Below, piece after piece: positions 28,650 through 42,100 of a stretch of 64,000 bases of DNA; position 1 is the stretch's first letter; each line of letters begins with the position of its first letter. A program made the translations under genes and the position numbers. The stretch comes from Lagopus muta (lineage: Eukaryota > Chordata > Aves > Galliformes > Phasianidae), in the NCBI RefSeq assembly GCF_023343835.1, contig NC_064440.1:29519537-29583536 (forward strand), in the 5' to 3' direction. The notes under the pieces were generated by a model, which was given only the letters and a program-made list of their open reading frames with translations, did no database searches and had not been told where the DNA came from.

Positions 28650-29455
28650 CTTGACATACCTGAGGGATAGCACACAATCCAGAGTGACCTAGGCAGGTTT
28701 GAACAGAAGGCCCAGATGAACCTCCTGAAGTTCAGTAAATGCAACAGCAGCGTCTTCAACCTGAGTTGTGTCAACTCTCACCATCAGTACAAGCTGGAGA
28801 ATGTAAGAATGGAGCACAGCACTGCCAAGAAGGACTTGAGGGTGCTGAGGGATGGAAGCTGGATGTGAGGCAGCAACATGCCTTCAAAGCTCACTGTATC
28901 CTGGGTCAGAGGGTCCAAGAAGATGATCCTGTCCTCCCACTCTGTGCTGGTGTAACCTCACCTGGAGGTACTGCATCCAGATGTACAGGAGAGATGCAAC
29001 CCTGTTAAGAGCACTTCCTGAGGAAGACCACAACAATGACCCAAGGGATGAAACACCTTCCCTACGAAGACAGGTTGAGAGAGCTGCAGCTATTCAGCCT
29101 GGAGAAAAGAAAGCTCCAGGGAGACCTGACTGTGGCCTGTCAGAATCTGAAGGGGGCTGTAAGAAAGAAAGGGACACTCTTTGGCACAGTCTGTTAGGAC
29201 AGGACAAGGGGAAATGATTTCAAAAATGAGAAGTGTGAAGACTTGATTGCTGTAAAACAACAACAACAAGAAAACAAGGGTGGTGAGACACTGGAAGAGG
29301 TTGCCCAGAGAGGTGGTGAAAATCCCAACCCTGGAGACATTCAAGGTCAGACTGGACAGGCCCTGATCAAGTGTAGGCGTCCTTGTTTGCAGCGGAGTAG
29401 GACTAGATAACCTTTAACAGTCTCTTCCAACACAAACAATTGTATGATTCAATGG
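28650..29455 (+). mobile_element. CR1 LINE fragment, plus orientation, degenerate
   Basis: The sequence follows the CR1 ORF2 C-terminal and 3' UTR order. It includes the GACAGGTTGAGAGAGCTG / CAGCCTGGAGAA block near 29070-29105, the CACTGGAAGAGGTTGCC block near 29287 and the tail TCTCTTCCAACACAAACAATTGTATGATTC near 29425-29452. Translation is interrupted in every frame. It lies back-to-front relative to the CR1 copies on either side. Confidence 0.85.
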
Positions 29456-29689
29456 AGTAACAAGTTAATATTACCCGCCACACTTCTGTCCACATAACCC
29501 AGCTTCACTTCTGCTAGGGTTGCATGGAAAAGCTAGTAAAATAACCACTTCTTCCAAACAACCCTTGGCATTTCAACAACACGTATTACAGACATAATTC
29601 AAGTAGCTTTAGGAGTTTGTTTGTCCTCTTAATAAAACTGGGCTCAGAACGAAGTACTCATTCCTGCCAGGATAGTTCCTGCATACAGA

Positions 29690-30625
29690 ACCACAGAATG
29701 GTCAGGGTTGGAAGGGACCTCAAGGATCAATCTCTGCAGGGTCGCCAACCTCCACATTTAACATAAACAAAGCTGCCTAGGTCCCCATCCAACCTGGCCT
29801 TGAACATCTCCGGGTATGGGGCATCCGCCACCTCTCTGGGCAGCTGTTCCAGCACCTCACCACACTCACAGTAAAGAACTTCCCCCCGACATCCAACCTA
29901 AAACTTCCCTCCCTCAACTTCAAACCATTTCCCCGTGTTCTGCTGTTATCTATCCTTTCAAAGAGTTGATTCCCCTCCTGTTTGTAGGCTCCCTTTCAGT
30001 ACTGAAAGGCTGCAATGAGGTCACCCCACAGCCTTCTTTTCTCCAAGCTGAATCAACCCAGCTCCCTCAGGCCTGTCTTCGTAGGGGCAGTGCTCCAGTC
30101 CCCTGATCATCTTCTTGGACCTCCTCTGAACACTCTCCAACAGCTGCCTTCCTTGCACAAGGGGCTCCAGACCAGTATTCCAGATGGGGCCTCACAACAG
30201 CAGAGTAGAGAGGGACAATCACCTCCCTGTCCCTGCTGGCCACCCCTCTTTTGATGGAGCCCAGGACACCATTTGCCTTCTGAGCTGCAAGAGCACACTG
30301 CTGGCTCACGTTAAGTTTTCCATCTATCAACACCCCCAGGTCCTTCTCCGCAGGGCTGCTCCCAAGGACTGCTCTTTCCAGTCTGTATGGATGCCTGGGA
30401 TTCCTCCAGCCCAAGTGCAAAACTGCATTTTGCCGTGTTGAACCTCATCAGGTTCACCTGGGCCCACCTTTCTAGCCTGTTGAGGTCCCTCTGAATGGCA
30501 TCCTTTCCTTCTACCACGTCAACTACACCACTCAGCTTGGTGTCATCAGCAAACTTGCTGAGGGTGCATTCAATTCCCCCACTGATATCATTAATCAATA
30601 TGTTAAAGAGCACCAGTCCCAAAAC
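29690..30625 (-). mobile_element. CR1 LINE with partial reverse-transcriptase remnant
   Basis: The 3' end is at 29690 (ACCACAGAATGGTCAGGGTTGGAAGGGACCTC on plus, complement of the CR1 tail). Reading minus from 30622, a frame retains [11 protein letters not shown], then FADDTKL, the CR1 form of the catalytic reverse-transcriptase motif C, then [17 protein letters not shown] second frame contains [19 protein letters not shown] and [17 protein letters not shown]. The upstream ORF2 is missing, typical of 5' truncation. Confidence 0.92.
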
Positions 30626-31177
30626 TCTCTTCTATCATTCTACATAATCCTACAACATTTATCAAATGCTTTAAACAGATGTGAACAATTGCTCATAGTA
30701 AATAGCTAACCGAACAACTACATACATATTAAAGTACAGAAAATTATCCTTATAGCAAAATCACCATACTGTCCTTCCCTCGATGCTTGATTAAGAATTA
30801 GAGTAGTCCATGCACATAATGAAACGATAGCTTTTGTCAAAAAGAAGTTGCCATCAATTACCTTTCTATTTCTGGTGTTAAAAAAGAAGATAAAGTGTCA
30901 TCCACTTTATTTTCAACACAGTACTGAAGTCAGTAGCTAAGTAGGTAAAGCATCACTTTCACTGCCAAAGAATATTTGAAGCATCATTCCTGTTTCCAAC
31001 AGTTAATCTGAATATTCTTCAGCAGAACAACATTTCTCCATGGCTTCTAGTGATTAACCCAACTTCCAGCAGCTTGCCATTATACAGCAATATGACTGGA
31101 TATCATATCTACGTTTAGCACCACACCATAGAAGCTGCAGCTACTGTGTGAGAGGCTCACTAGTACAGTGGTCAAGA

Positions 31178-32300
31178 AAATCACAGAATCACAGAATTGT
31201 AGGGGTTGGAAGGGACCTCCAGAGATCATCGAGTCCAACCCCCCTGCCAAAGCAGGTTCCCTACACCAGGTCACACAGGTAGGCATCCAGGCAGGTCTTG
31301 AACATCTCCAGAGAAGGAGACTCCACCACCTCCCTGGGCAGCCTGTTCCAGTACTCCGTCACCTCACTGTAAAGAAGTTCTTGTGCACATTCGTGAGGAA
31401 CTTCCTATGCTGCAGCTTGTGTCCGTTTCCCCTTGTCCCGTCTCCACATACCACTGAAAAGAGACTGGCCTCACCACTGTGGCCCCCACACCTCAGATAT
31501 TTATAAACCTGGATTAGATCCCCTCTCAGTCGTCTTTTCTCAAGGCTGAACAGACCCAGTTCACTCAGCCTTTCCTCATAAGAGAGATGCTCCAGGCCCT
31601 TCACCAGTTTTATGGCCCTCTGCTGGACTCTTTCCAAGAGATCCCTGTCCTTTTTGTACTGGGGAGCCCAGAACTGGACACAGTACTCCAGATGAGGCCT
31701 CACCAGGGCAGAGTAGAGGGGGAGGATCACCTCCCTCGACCTGCTGGCCACGCTCTTTTTAATGCACCCCAGTAAGCCATTGGCCTTTTTGGCCATGAGG
31801 GCACACTGCTGGCTCATGGCCAACCTGTTGTCCACCAGGACACCCAGGTCCCTCTCTGCAGAGCTCCTCTCCAGCAGCTCATCCCCCAGCCTGTATTGGT
31901 GCATGCAATTATTCCTCCCTAGGTGTAAGTCTCTACACTTGCTTTTGTTGAACCTCATCCAGTTTCTTACTGCCCAGCTCTCCAACCTGTCCAGGTCTCA
32001 CTGAATGGCAGCACGGCCTTCAGGCATGTCAGCCAATCCTCCCAACTTTGTATCATCGGCAAACTTGCTGAGGGTGGCCACTATCCCCTCATCAAGGTCA
32101 CTGATGAAGATGTTGAACAAGACTGGACCCAGAACCGACCCCTGGGGGACACCACTGGTTACAGGTCTCCAGCCAGACTGCACCACCAACAACGACCCTC
32201 TGTGCTCTGCCAGTCAGCCAGTTCTCAACCCACCTCACTGTCCACTCACCTATCCCACACTTCCTCAGCTCTGTTATGAGGATGTCATGGGAAACAGTTA
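31178..32300 (-). mobile_element. CR1 LINE, best-preserved copy in the window
   Basis: The 3' end is at 31178 with repeated TCACAGAATCACAGAATTG on plus, complement of the avian CR1 tail. About 1.1 kb remains. Minus-strand frames give DILITELRKCGIGEWTVRWV, then [17 protein letters not shown] with FADDTKL, both reverse-transcriptase core, then after one in-frame stop a 208-residue C-terminal segment beginning [12 protein letters not shown]. Defects are a frameshift between about 32190 and 32100 and a TGA at 31997-31995. Sequence 5' of this, including the endonuclease, is absent. Confidence 0.95.
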
Positions 32301-32794
32301 ACAAACATATCAAAGGAGATCATCTTCTTCCAAGGTACACCATTTCCTTCAAGACTGGAATGTAGTTTTCATTATGGCCAAATACACACAAGCACTAAAA
32401 ATACCAGTAAACACATTAAAACCATAAAACATGAGGTAAATACATTCTAGACTCAGAGGTATTAAACCACCTGTCCATCATCTCAGAAGCAGACGAACCT
32501 CTAGGGAGACTTGCTACTCACCCATATACAGCACTTTTAAGAACTATCCCAGATTGCCCTACCAGATCTTAAATTAAATAGTCCATAAACTCAAGTTGTT
32601 TGCTGCTCTTCCTCGGGCCTCAGTGGCCTGGTCTCAGTTGAGGAGATTTGGTAACCAATCACAAGTCACATAATAAATTCAGTTTTGCTAGTAGCCTTTT
32701 AAATGCACTTGCAAGGGGAAAAATACAGGTTAAACATTTTCTAAGCCAGAGAGAATCAGTCATAAAGCTAAGATCAGAGCCATTTTTTCAAAAC

Positions 32795-32889
32795 TTTAAT
32801 CCCTCCCCTCCGTTCTCTTTTCTTAGGGCAGTAACAGTTGCTGAAATTCACAGCCAAACAACTGAAAGATTTCTGGAAGAATATTTAAT
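32795..32889 (-). promoter_or_regulatory. Candidate WDR75 polyadenylation signals (ATTAAA x2)
   Basis: On the minus strand, ATTAAA hexamers occur at 32889-32884, about 40 nt after the stop, and at 32800-32795, about 130 nt after it. No AATAAA was seen on this strand between 32400 and 32930, so a short 3' UTR using one of these is plausible. The actual cleavage site is not visible from sequence. Confidence 0.35.
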
Positions 32890-32929
32890 CCACAAAGATT
32901 CAACTTACACTATTAAAAAAACAGCATGT

Positions 32930-33137
32930 TTAGAAAACCGATATCCAACTGAAGTCTGTTTTTCTTATTTTTCGCAGTTCTTTTTCTTCAGATTTAGACA
33001 GTTTATGTGTTGTCTCTCCTAATGATTCCATAGGCATTGTATCATCTTGTTTCATTTCAGTAGCAGCGGTTTCCTCATCTGAATCATCCTCTGCTTCTTC
33101 ACTTTCCATTTCTACTTCAGCAGGAGCCTCTTCAGCA
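32930..33137 (-). CDS. WDR75: WDR75 coding exon 21 (stop codon)
   Basis: Residues 762-830 and TAA at 32932-32930. An acidic segment rich in E, D and S is followed by the conserved C-terminus LSKSEEKELRKIRKTDFSW. The acceptor is ATACAG|TG. Confidence 0.95.
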
Positions 33138-36100
33138 CTGTATAAGGATACGATTGGCAGCAAAAAAAGATGTTAACAGACAGTTGTGATACTATACACT
33201 GAGTTATTACAAAAATAACTTCAATTGAGTACTGGAATTTTTGTTCTTAAATCTAAGACTTCTGAGAAACTACTGTACTTCTCTTGCCATCTCAAATACA
33301 AGGCTTTTTTCCAATAGCTACCTTCTGCATTAATTTAACAAGCGTACATTCTCTTTCTCTAAATCCAAAGCTACTATCATCATCAGAACATGCAGTTATC
33401 ACTTCAACCCCTATGGGATTAAAAACAGAACAAACCGGCAGATGAGACAATAAATAAGGAGGCCAGTCTCCTCTTTCAGTCCTGAAAAAGATCATTTGGT
33501 CTTGAAAGTCACTACAGTACTTAAGATCTTAGGAATTTTTATTTTACTTTATTTTTTTTTGAAATAGAGTGGCTTTTTAAGCAGCAGTTCCCTTCTGACT
33601 TGGCGTACTCAGAAGAGTTAAACAGAAAAGTTACCATTTGCAATGTGGTAATTATACACTATTCAAGTGTCTGTCGCTTAAGTCTTATTTTAGATACCAT
33701 TAAACAAGTTCTACATGGTAGAAGAATACTCCTAAATATCATGTGTTCTAATAAACTCATTTACCATGTGTAAAATCTAAACTGAAGGTACAGACGTAAT
33801 ACATTATAATTATACTTAAAAGGCAAAGAGAAACATCAATCAGGAAGTTATTCTACACAGCTATCTACAGTTGCCCAACCCTCCAGTGCTTAGACTCATA
33901 CGCAACTTTAAAAGCGCTGGTGACACTAATCACCAGTGTCAAAGTACAAGCTCTAGAGCAGCAAATATTTGCACAGGCCACTGAACTCCTAAACTCTTGA
34001 GTCCTGGAACTGCATGCAAATTTCTACATGATCTCTGTATGCGATTTTTACCACTTTTGTTGTTATCACAGTAGTTTTACTTGGGTAATCTCATAAGAAA
34101 GCTAGCCATACGAGCTATCACAGCACAACTGATGGCACTGCTGCAGGAGCAGAATACAGTGTACATGTAAAACATACTCAAACCAGCATTTCTTCTGGCT
34201 ATATCAACCATCCTTTCATCTGTCTGCAAATTTCAGATGGCAGCTGATACCAGTGACATACTTTCATCTGCAGCTTGGTAGAGGATTATGAAACACTTTA
34301 AAGAATAGATCATACAAGCAAGTAACAGAACTACCTGGTTGCATTCAGTCTAAGTGTCAAGATATTAAGGCAGCCTAATATTAGGATTAATAACCTTTGC
34401 GTTGGCATCCATTTTCTAGAACTTTACGTTGATCTTAAAGGAGCAGGCATCCACACATTTTAAGTACTTATCAAATCACTGCATTAAACTGGGATTACAG
34501 TACTGTCAAACAAGCTTGCCTGTTTTCACAATCTTACTCTGTAGTTTCACTAGGAATGAAATTTGAATTCTAAACCTACTGTTAAGCGTAGACCTTAAGT
34601 TTAGGACTAGCATTATTTAACACCTTCATTACAACATATTCAGCAGGAACAAATAGAAGCTTGGCAAATTTGCAGTCAACACTAAGCTGAGTGAGGTTGA
34701 CATCCTGGAGCAAAGAGAAGCCATCCAGAGGGATCTCAACCCACCCGAAAGCTGGCCCACACAAACCTCACGCAGTTCAACAAGGCCAAGTGTGTGGAGC
34801 TGTACCTGACTTGGAGCAAACCCAGACATGAGTACAGCCTGAGCAGAGAATGCATAACAGGCAGCACTCTAGAGGAGGGCTTGCAGGCATCAATGAATGA
34901 AAAACCTAATATGAGATCAGCATGTGAACTGGCAGCCTGGAAGGCCAACTGTATCCTGGGCTGCATCAAAAGATAAAAGCGAGCAGCATGAGCAGCAAGG
35001 AGGAAGGTCAAAAGTCTCCCTCTACTCTGTTCTCAGGAGACTCCACCTGGAGGATTGCATCTGGGTCTGGGGACCACAGCATGAGAAGGGCATGGACCTG
35101 TCAGAACGAATCCAGAGGAAGCCATGAAGATGATCAGAGGGCTGGAGTACTTCTCTTATAGAGAATAGTCAAAGGAGCTGGGATTTTTCAGACAGGAGAA
35201 CAGAAGGCTTTGGGGATACCTTGTTGCAGTCTTCCAGTTCTCGAGGGGAGCTTACAAACAGGAGGGAGAGTTAGTTTTTCCACAACCTGATAATAAGCTA
35301 AGGGGGAATGGCTTTAAACTAAAAGAGGGGAGATTTAGATTAGTTGCCAGGTGGCAGTTCCTTTCTCAGAAGGTCACCACAGGCACTGGCACAGACTGCC
35401 CAGAGAAGATGTCGATGCCCCATCCCTGTAAGTGCACAGGACCAGGATGGATGGGGCCATGGGCACCTGACCTAGTGAGCAGCAGCCCTGCCCACGGCAG
35501 CAGGGTTGGAACTTAATTATTTTAAGGTCCCTTTCAACTCAAGCCATTCTAGCCTTCTACAATCCTTACCTGGAAATAAAGTTTAGTTGACAAACAACTT
35601 TGGAGTATCTATGTACACATTTTGCTTAAAAGTATGTTATGCCAAATGACAGGATAACTAACAACAGCAATGTAAAGGCCCATATGTTAAGCAGCCGATC
35701 TTGCATATCTGAACTTTTTTTTTTTGCTTTATGTTGCCTCTATGACATGTTCGACTCGCCTGTATGAACAGAATAATGAATCATGCTGGAAAACCAGTCT
35801 TACGCTTTATTTAAAGATGTATTTCACCTTAAATAACATGGAGGAGTCCTTCCAATTTCTCTTACCTTTTCTTCTCTTTGGAGACAAGCAATGAATTAAT
35901 AAATACGGGGCACAGGAAGGAAGCAGATGGCAAAACATGCGCTGGAGTATGCAGGAGCTGAAGAGAAAAAAAAAAAAGGCTTCATGAAAGTTTTTGCCTG
36001 CCATTATTTTGCTCGTATTTTTACTGCAATGACTCCTACCTCTTTGACAGCAGGGGAATCTTGCTCATGGTGATGGCGAACAATTTTTCCAAGGTCTACA

Positions 36101-39100
36101 TCCCCCTGTGACTGTTGATGCCTGTGCTTTCCCAACAGCAAGCTAAATGGGGTCACAGGAAGACTTTCTTCTACTGCCAGCTTGAATTAAAAAAAAAAAA
36201 AAAAGCATCTTGTAATTGAGAAAGGACAAAGTTTTAAGTAGAACTTAGTAACACAGATGTAAGTCCCACTTCATTTTCTGTTACCAAAACTCAAGTAGAA
36301 TTTAGAGTCAACCCAAGTGACAGAGTCTCATGCTCAGGTTTAACTCAGCTGAGCTATTTGACACAGCCCTTTGTACCCATTCTCTCCCAGGCATCCTTTC
36401 CAATAAATTCCTCACAGAGCTAATAGAACTCTCTAGAATCTGAATTTTTGCTCTTCCAGCAGTATGAACACCAGATGTTAGTGCACTGATACACCAACTA
36501 ACTTCCAAAACAAGAAACTGGTGTGGGTGCCAGAAAAACTGAAATATGGCTTTTATATGCCACTTTTCACTGAAAGATCACTTATACCCCAGTATCTGCT
36601 GAATGAGCCAATTGCCTATCTTGAGGTACTACTTGGTAACTTCCCTTCTGCCATTTTTCTATACCAGCAACCCTCACAAACAAACTGATTGCTTACAACC
36701 ACGTTCCAATTGAATTTTATCTAGGAAAGATATTAGCTTCTATTTTCCATCTACTTTACCTAACCAATCACTCCATCCAGTGCCACTCTTTTATTCGTCT
36801 CACAAGGCATGGAGCAATTCTTCAGTGTGAATTCATAAGACTGGATTTCCCATACTACCTCTCTGTTTAAGTACATACTGAAATTATTTCACAGCTTTTT
36901 TCCCACTCGTAAAACAAAACAGACTGACAACATTTTCACCATCACTACAAAGTTTCTAATGTGCCATATTCTAGATTCCAAGCATTAAAGAGACCAAATT
37001 AAAGAGCTTGCTTTAGATCAGGAAAATGAGAGTGTAGCTTCCTAATACTTGATTTTTTTAAGGTTTTACGAACAGTAATTCTGCCAAAGTTAAAGAAGAG
37101 CTGCCCCTTCATATAATTGCCTGTGGCTTCATGCCAGGAAGTGGTATGTCCTTCAGTGACAAAAGGCTTTTGAATCTGACAATTAAACACTAACAGAATT
37201 TGGACCTGCTCCACCTACCCCTAAAAGAACTTTTGACAAAGTTACCTGTTCGCTTGACAGCGTAAGTCTTTCTTCCAGAGACTTTGTGCTTACTGTCATT
37301 AGCTCCTAAAATAAACAATGATGTAGCAGAATTAAGAAACAGGAAACTGCTCTCTGTATTTCAGTAGTTTGTCTGCAGAAGTTTGACCCAAAAGCTTTTG
37401 TTGGTCAAGCAGAAGCAGCAAACATCTTTATTTTAGAAAGAACCCAAAGGAAGCATGAATGGATCTAAAGGCTCTGGATAACCTTTCTGGGTGGAATAGA
37501 AAGCAAACAAGTAGCTAGCACCCAAATAAAACAGAAAACGGATTATCATATGAATCATTTGCTTAACTAGCAATACTACAGCAATACTACTACACATTTA
37601 AGTTTAACAGCATAAAGCTATAATGGGATAATGATAGCACAGTAGCAAAGTCACTGGCTACAGAGAATGAGAACAAGCCCAAATGCAGCACCACAGATTC
37701 AGAAATAAAAGAGTTGCTTAACTTGGGAAGGCCTCTGGTAGGCAGGGATCTCCAGCAAAAGACCCCCTTACCTCCACTGCCAGCCCTTAAAATGAGGTCT
37801 GGGAAGGGGTGGATCCAGGCTCCTCCCCTCCCAGTCACTCAGGTGCATTGCTTACACCTGATCCCCCCCCTGGGTTGACCTTGTCTTCCCACCAGGTGCT
37901 CAATCATTGCTTCAGCCCATAACTTAGCATTTCCACTACAAAAAGCATAGGCAGCATTCCTATGCCACTTAGTTTCCTGCAAGCACAAAGCAGTGGAAAC
38001 TCTGACTAGTAGAAAACCATTAAGTAATCAGTGTTAAGCTGTATTAGCGTTGGAAAGTTTTTACAGAAAAATTAAGTACAGCTTTTTCTTCTCCAAAATC
38101 ATAAAGGTAAATTCTTACACTTAGCAGCAGTTGTGTACCTATTTATCCCTTAAGAACCACCTTCCCCACCAGTGACTATTTCTTACTTGTGTATCCGTAA
38201 GAAAAAATAGTTGCGATCTTCTTAGCCAAAGGTATTTATCTGAGGCAATTGATTCAGGTGCATCTCTTGGAACAAAGGCAGCAAACTGGATCCTTTCCTT
38301 AGAAATTTTTCTCTGGATACAGATTGGCCGTGGCTCATTTGGCTTAAATACAAACACTGCAAATACAAGAACATCTTCGCTTGAAGTCATGGCATTCTTA
38401 CCCTTCTGGAGAGTTGTCAAAGCACTATGCATTAAAGCCAGAAAGTTCTGCACAGGACTGCCTTTAAACAGGAATTATGCTCAGATATGCTGAACACATA
38501 GTTTATGGTACTTGTATAATCAATGATTATACAGATGTTATAATTAAGATATATACAAGAGAGTTTGGCTAAGCAAGTTATTACACCAAAAAAGAATAGA
38601 TGGAGGGCTTACCCTTATCCTGGGCTCACTGGAAAACTCCAAAAGGAGGGATCTCCAGAAAAGATCCTTCCCACTGGCAGTCAGCTCTTAAATGGGTCTA
38701 GGAGAGGTGCAGCCAGGCTCCACCCCCTCCTGCAGCACAGGTGAATTGCCTCCACCTGTGCTCCCATGGCTGACTCACTGGTTGCCTCAGGCGATCAATC
38801 AGAGGTTCAGGCCACAACTCAGCAGTCCCCATACAGTACTTTTCACATTATTTCCATCCCAAGAACATACTTGGAGATGAAGTTTACTGTAGAACAGTAG
38901 TTCTGGAAAGATTTATCTTCACTTACATCATAAGTCTAGTACAAAGCTATATAATTCAACCATGATTTTGAGCTTCAAGGTGAGAGTTGAGACCACACAA
39001 GACACTCATCCAGAGGACAGTTAATCTTACACTGTGCTGGAGACAAACTATTGAAAGAGAAGACGGGGAGCATGTTGTTTAAGTACTGGAATTTACCTGT

Positions 39101-42100
39101 ATTTAATTGCTGCTTCAAAACATAGCTCAGTTTTCCCTGGGTCAGACACAGACTCAGGTCTGTTTAATGGCTTTAATGGAGCTGAATTCTAAGAAAATCT
39201 TTTATATAAATCATACTTTACCAGTTTTAAGTTCCACTGACTACTACTTGTCAAAAAAGCCTTTGTACTCACAGCTGGACTCTTTAAAGAGCCAGGAGAA
39301 AGCAGCAATATGTTCTGAAAAGGGATCAGGTTGCAGAACTACGACGTTGAGGTGAGCACTCCATTCCACTGAAAAGCAAACACAGCAATAGCAGGATGTG
39401 AAAAAGAATTCTATTCAGGTGCTTTGCCAAATAAAACTTAAAATGGAAAAGACCCACAAGGCTTAAGCTCTGCAAGAGCCATACAACTTCAGTTATTCTC
39501 AGATAATGAAAACATGATCAACCATTTGTAAAAATGAAGGAAATAGTAGCTGCTATTGGGTTATCCATCATCTAAAATAGGATACACTAAGCACATGCAT
39601 ACGGGGTGAGATACTACCTATACTCAGGTACAAAAAACATCACAACTCGACAGGCCATTTTACAGTGGGTCAATCTAGAATCAAATTAGAATTACTTTAA
39701 GTTATCATAGCACATTCAAAGGTTAAACATCATTACTTTCACTCTAGCATGCATTTAAGCTCATCTTACATGCACAACTGAGCAGATTCCAGCAACAGAG
39801 AAAGCCATGATCAGTGGCACCAATCAGGTATTTGGAACATGTTAGTCTCCCAAAGCAGATGGTCCTGCAGAAGTAAAAAGTCAAAACAAGTCCATTATCT
39901 TCAACTTCTGTTTCTCCATGCAGTTTTGATTCACAAGTCACAAGAACATTCATTAAAGATTTAATCCTGATAGTTAATCAGGACAAGTTCGCATTTTGCT
40001 TTCACCTCCAGTAGCAAGGAACTTTCACACACAACTACCACACATAGATGTGGGAGATTTCAAGTAAGCATGAATCTGTAAGGAGTACAGAGAACTTCAA
40101 ACTGTTCATAAATCATTCTGACTTGAAGCAGCAATCTTAGGTTCATAAATTAGTAACAAATCTTTAATTACTATGAAGCGTTAACACTGGGGTTAGGGAA
40201 AAAAAAAAAAACCACCTCTAGAACACCTAGCATTGTGCTAAACACTAGAAGAAGAGAAATGGAACAAATAGAATCAGTTACATTCTCGTAGGTTGCTCTG
40301 ACTGAAGAAAACAAGCCATTTGTTTTCAATCACATGAATTTCTTGTTCTTGTTTCACAATCAAACAACAGATTTCTAATGCTACATGAGAATGCTTTCAA
40401 ATTCTCTTCATTAAAGCATAGCCATTTGAACTTACATAACAGTCATTTGAGTACACAGAGTACCTTATTTTGTTTTAATACAGCATATAGCAAAGGCTTC
40501 AAAAGGAAAAACTTCCAAGGGAAAAACTTGCCACTGTACCAAGATGCCAAAAGAGACATTTCCCTGAGATGCAATGGAGAGCTAACACGCTCTCATGTTT
40601 TTCCTGCAGAACCCATTGTAGAATCATACTTCTCAATTACTACTCTTGGAGAATCAGTATGAACCAAACAGACTTGTTTCAAAACTGACAACAAATCTCT
40701 TCTTTCAGTGATACTTTATTGCAGTCTTTAAAACACTGCAAATAAGCAGTGTTTTGCTTTTCATTCTACATGTTCTCTGAGTATATTTAGAACCTTTCAC
40801 ATTATCCCAGCAACTGTGTGGAGAGCTAGACAACAACTGAAAGAGAATGCTACCATTCAGTTGTAGCATCTTCCCCATTCAGAATTTATTTAGAGATCTG
40901 GCACAGAGCTTAACTGGATGAAGCAGCAAGGCCACCTACTGGCCTATTTTTCTAAGGCAACTGCTAAGATAGGTACTTTGCCTGGATCACAAACCACTGC
41001 AATAACTGCACAGCCCTAGAAACCTTGTATAGAAGTTGTCCTATTCATTGAGTCTCTACCTTTTTGCCTCACCACAGATGAATGCCATTCCTCATTATGT
41101 TTATAAAACAAAATGGTCTCTAGACCTTCTGGATATCTTTTCTTGTTGTAGCACCTAGCAGAAAGTGCTGGGTTGGTCTGCTGGGCAAACACAGACTTTC
41201 CAGCAAAGGCTAGCAACAGTCAAGACACACACACTGTAATGCAGACAACATCAGTACAGCTTTACAGTTTCCAAATAGGAGTTTTATCAGTATTCAAGAA
41301 TAAAACACAAACAAGAGCATAAATTTAAGTTAGACTTTTATTCTTTCAGTAGAAGTTCAAATAAGAAAGAATAAGCCAGATGAAAAACATACCTTATTTT
41401 TCCAGGTGGGTGGCAAAACGTACACTTCAGATCCCAAGTACTAGAATCCCATACAGTGACAGTTTCTTCAAAGCTAACGGCAAGCAAAGAGCCATCTTCT
41501 GAGAAACAGCAGTTGGTAGCCTGGTAGCCATGGTAGCTGCCTACGAAGTCACAGCTCCAACTCAAACTCAGCTGTGCTGCATTGAATAATTAAATTCATT
41601 ACATTCAGGTCCATACACGAAGAGTTCAAATAGTAGCACTGAAAAATTGGCTCAAGAGAAAGTAAATTTTCTTTCAGAAGGCATAATTTTTTGTGAAGTA
41701 CAAAGAACCTACAAGGAGCATCCAATAGGTTTTGCATCTCAACAGTGAATCCCATTATTGAAATGGTACAGCATAAGGGTAGATTTAGCCAACAAACAGG
41801 CAGACAGATTAAAAAAAAGATACTCCAGTTCAACATAGACTATTTTTAAGTATCTTGTTCTTCCAAAACTGTAGCAAGAACACGAGCATTACTAGAAGTT
41901 GGAACACAGGTTGCATTTGATTCCAAGAAAGCTTGTGGCTCATTTACACAAAGCTTCAGGATAGCAAAGCAACCTATCAGTTTGCTTTCTTGTCTTGTTT
42001 AACCTGCCAGCCTGTTCTGCTTAGGTCCTTTTTCTACAGTTGATAATTACTCTAAAGTAACAGAAACAAATGGATGCATTTACAACCTAACACACATTTT

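Noticed and set aside
33292-33495. 67-codon minus frame inside WDR75 intron 20 (with a SDDDSSFGFRE run)
   Set aside because: No splice-site pair gives an in-frame extra exon, and the reconstructed protein already has the full human length without it.
39540-39600. Possible C/D-box snoRNA in a WDR75 intron (GATGATGG and CTGA strings on the minus strand)
   Set aside because: The C box deviates from RTGATGA and there is no terminal stem or properly placed D box.
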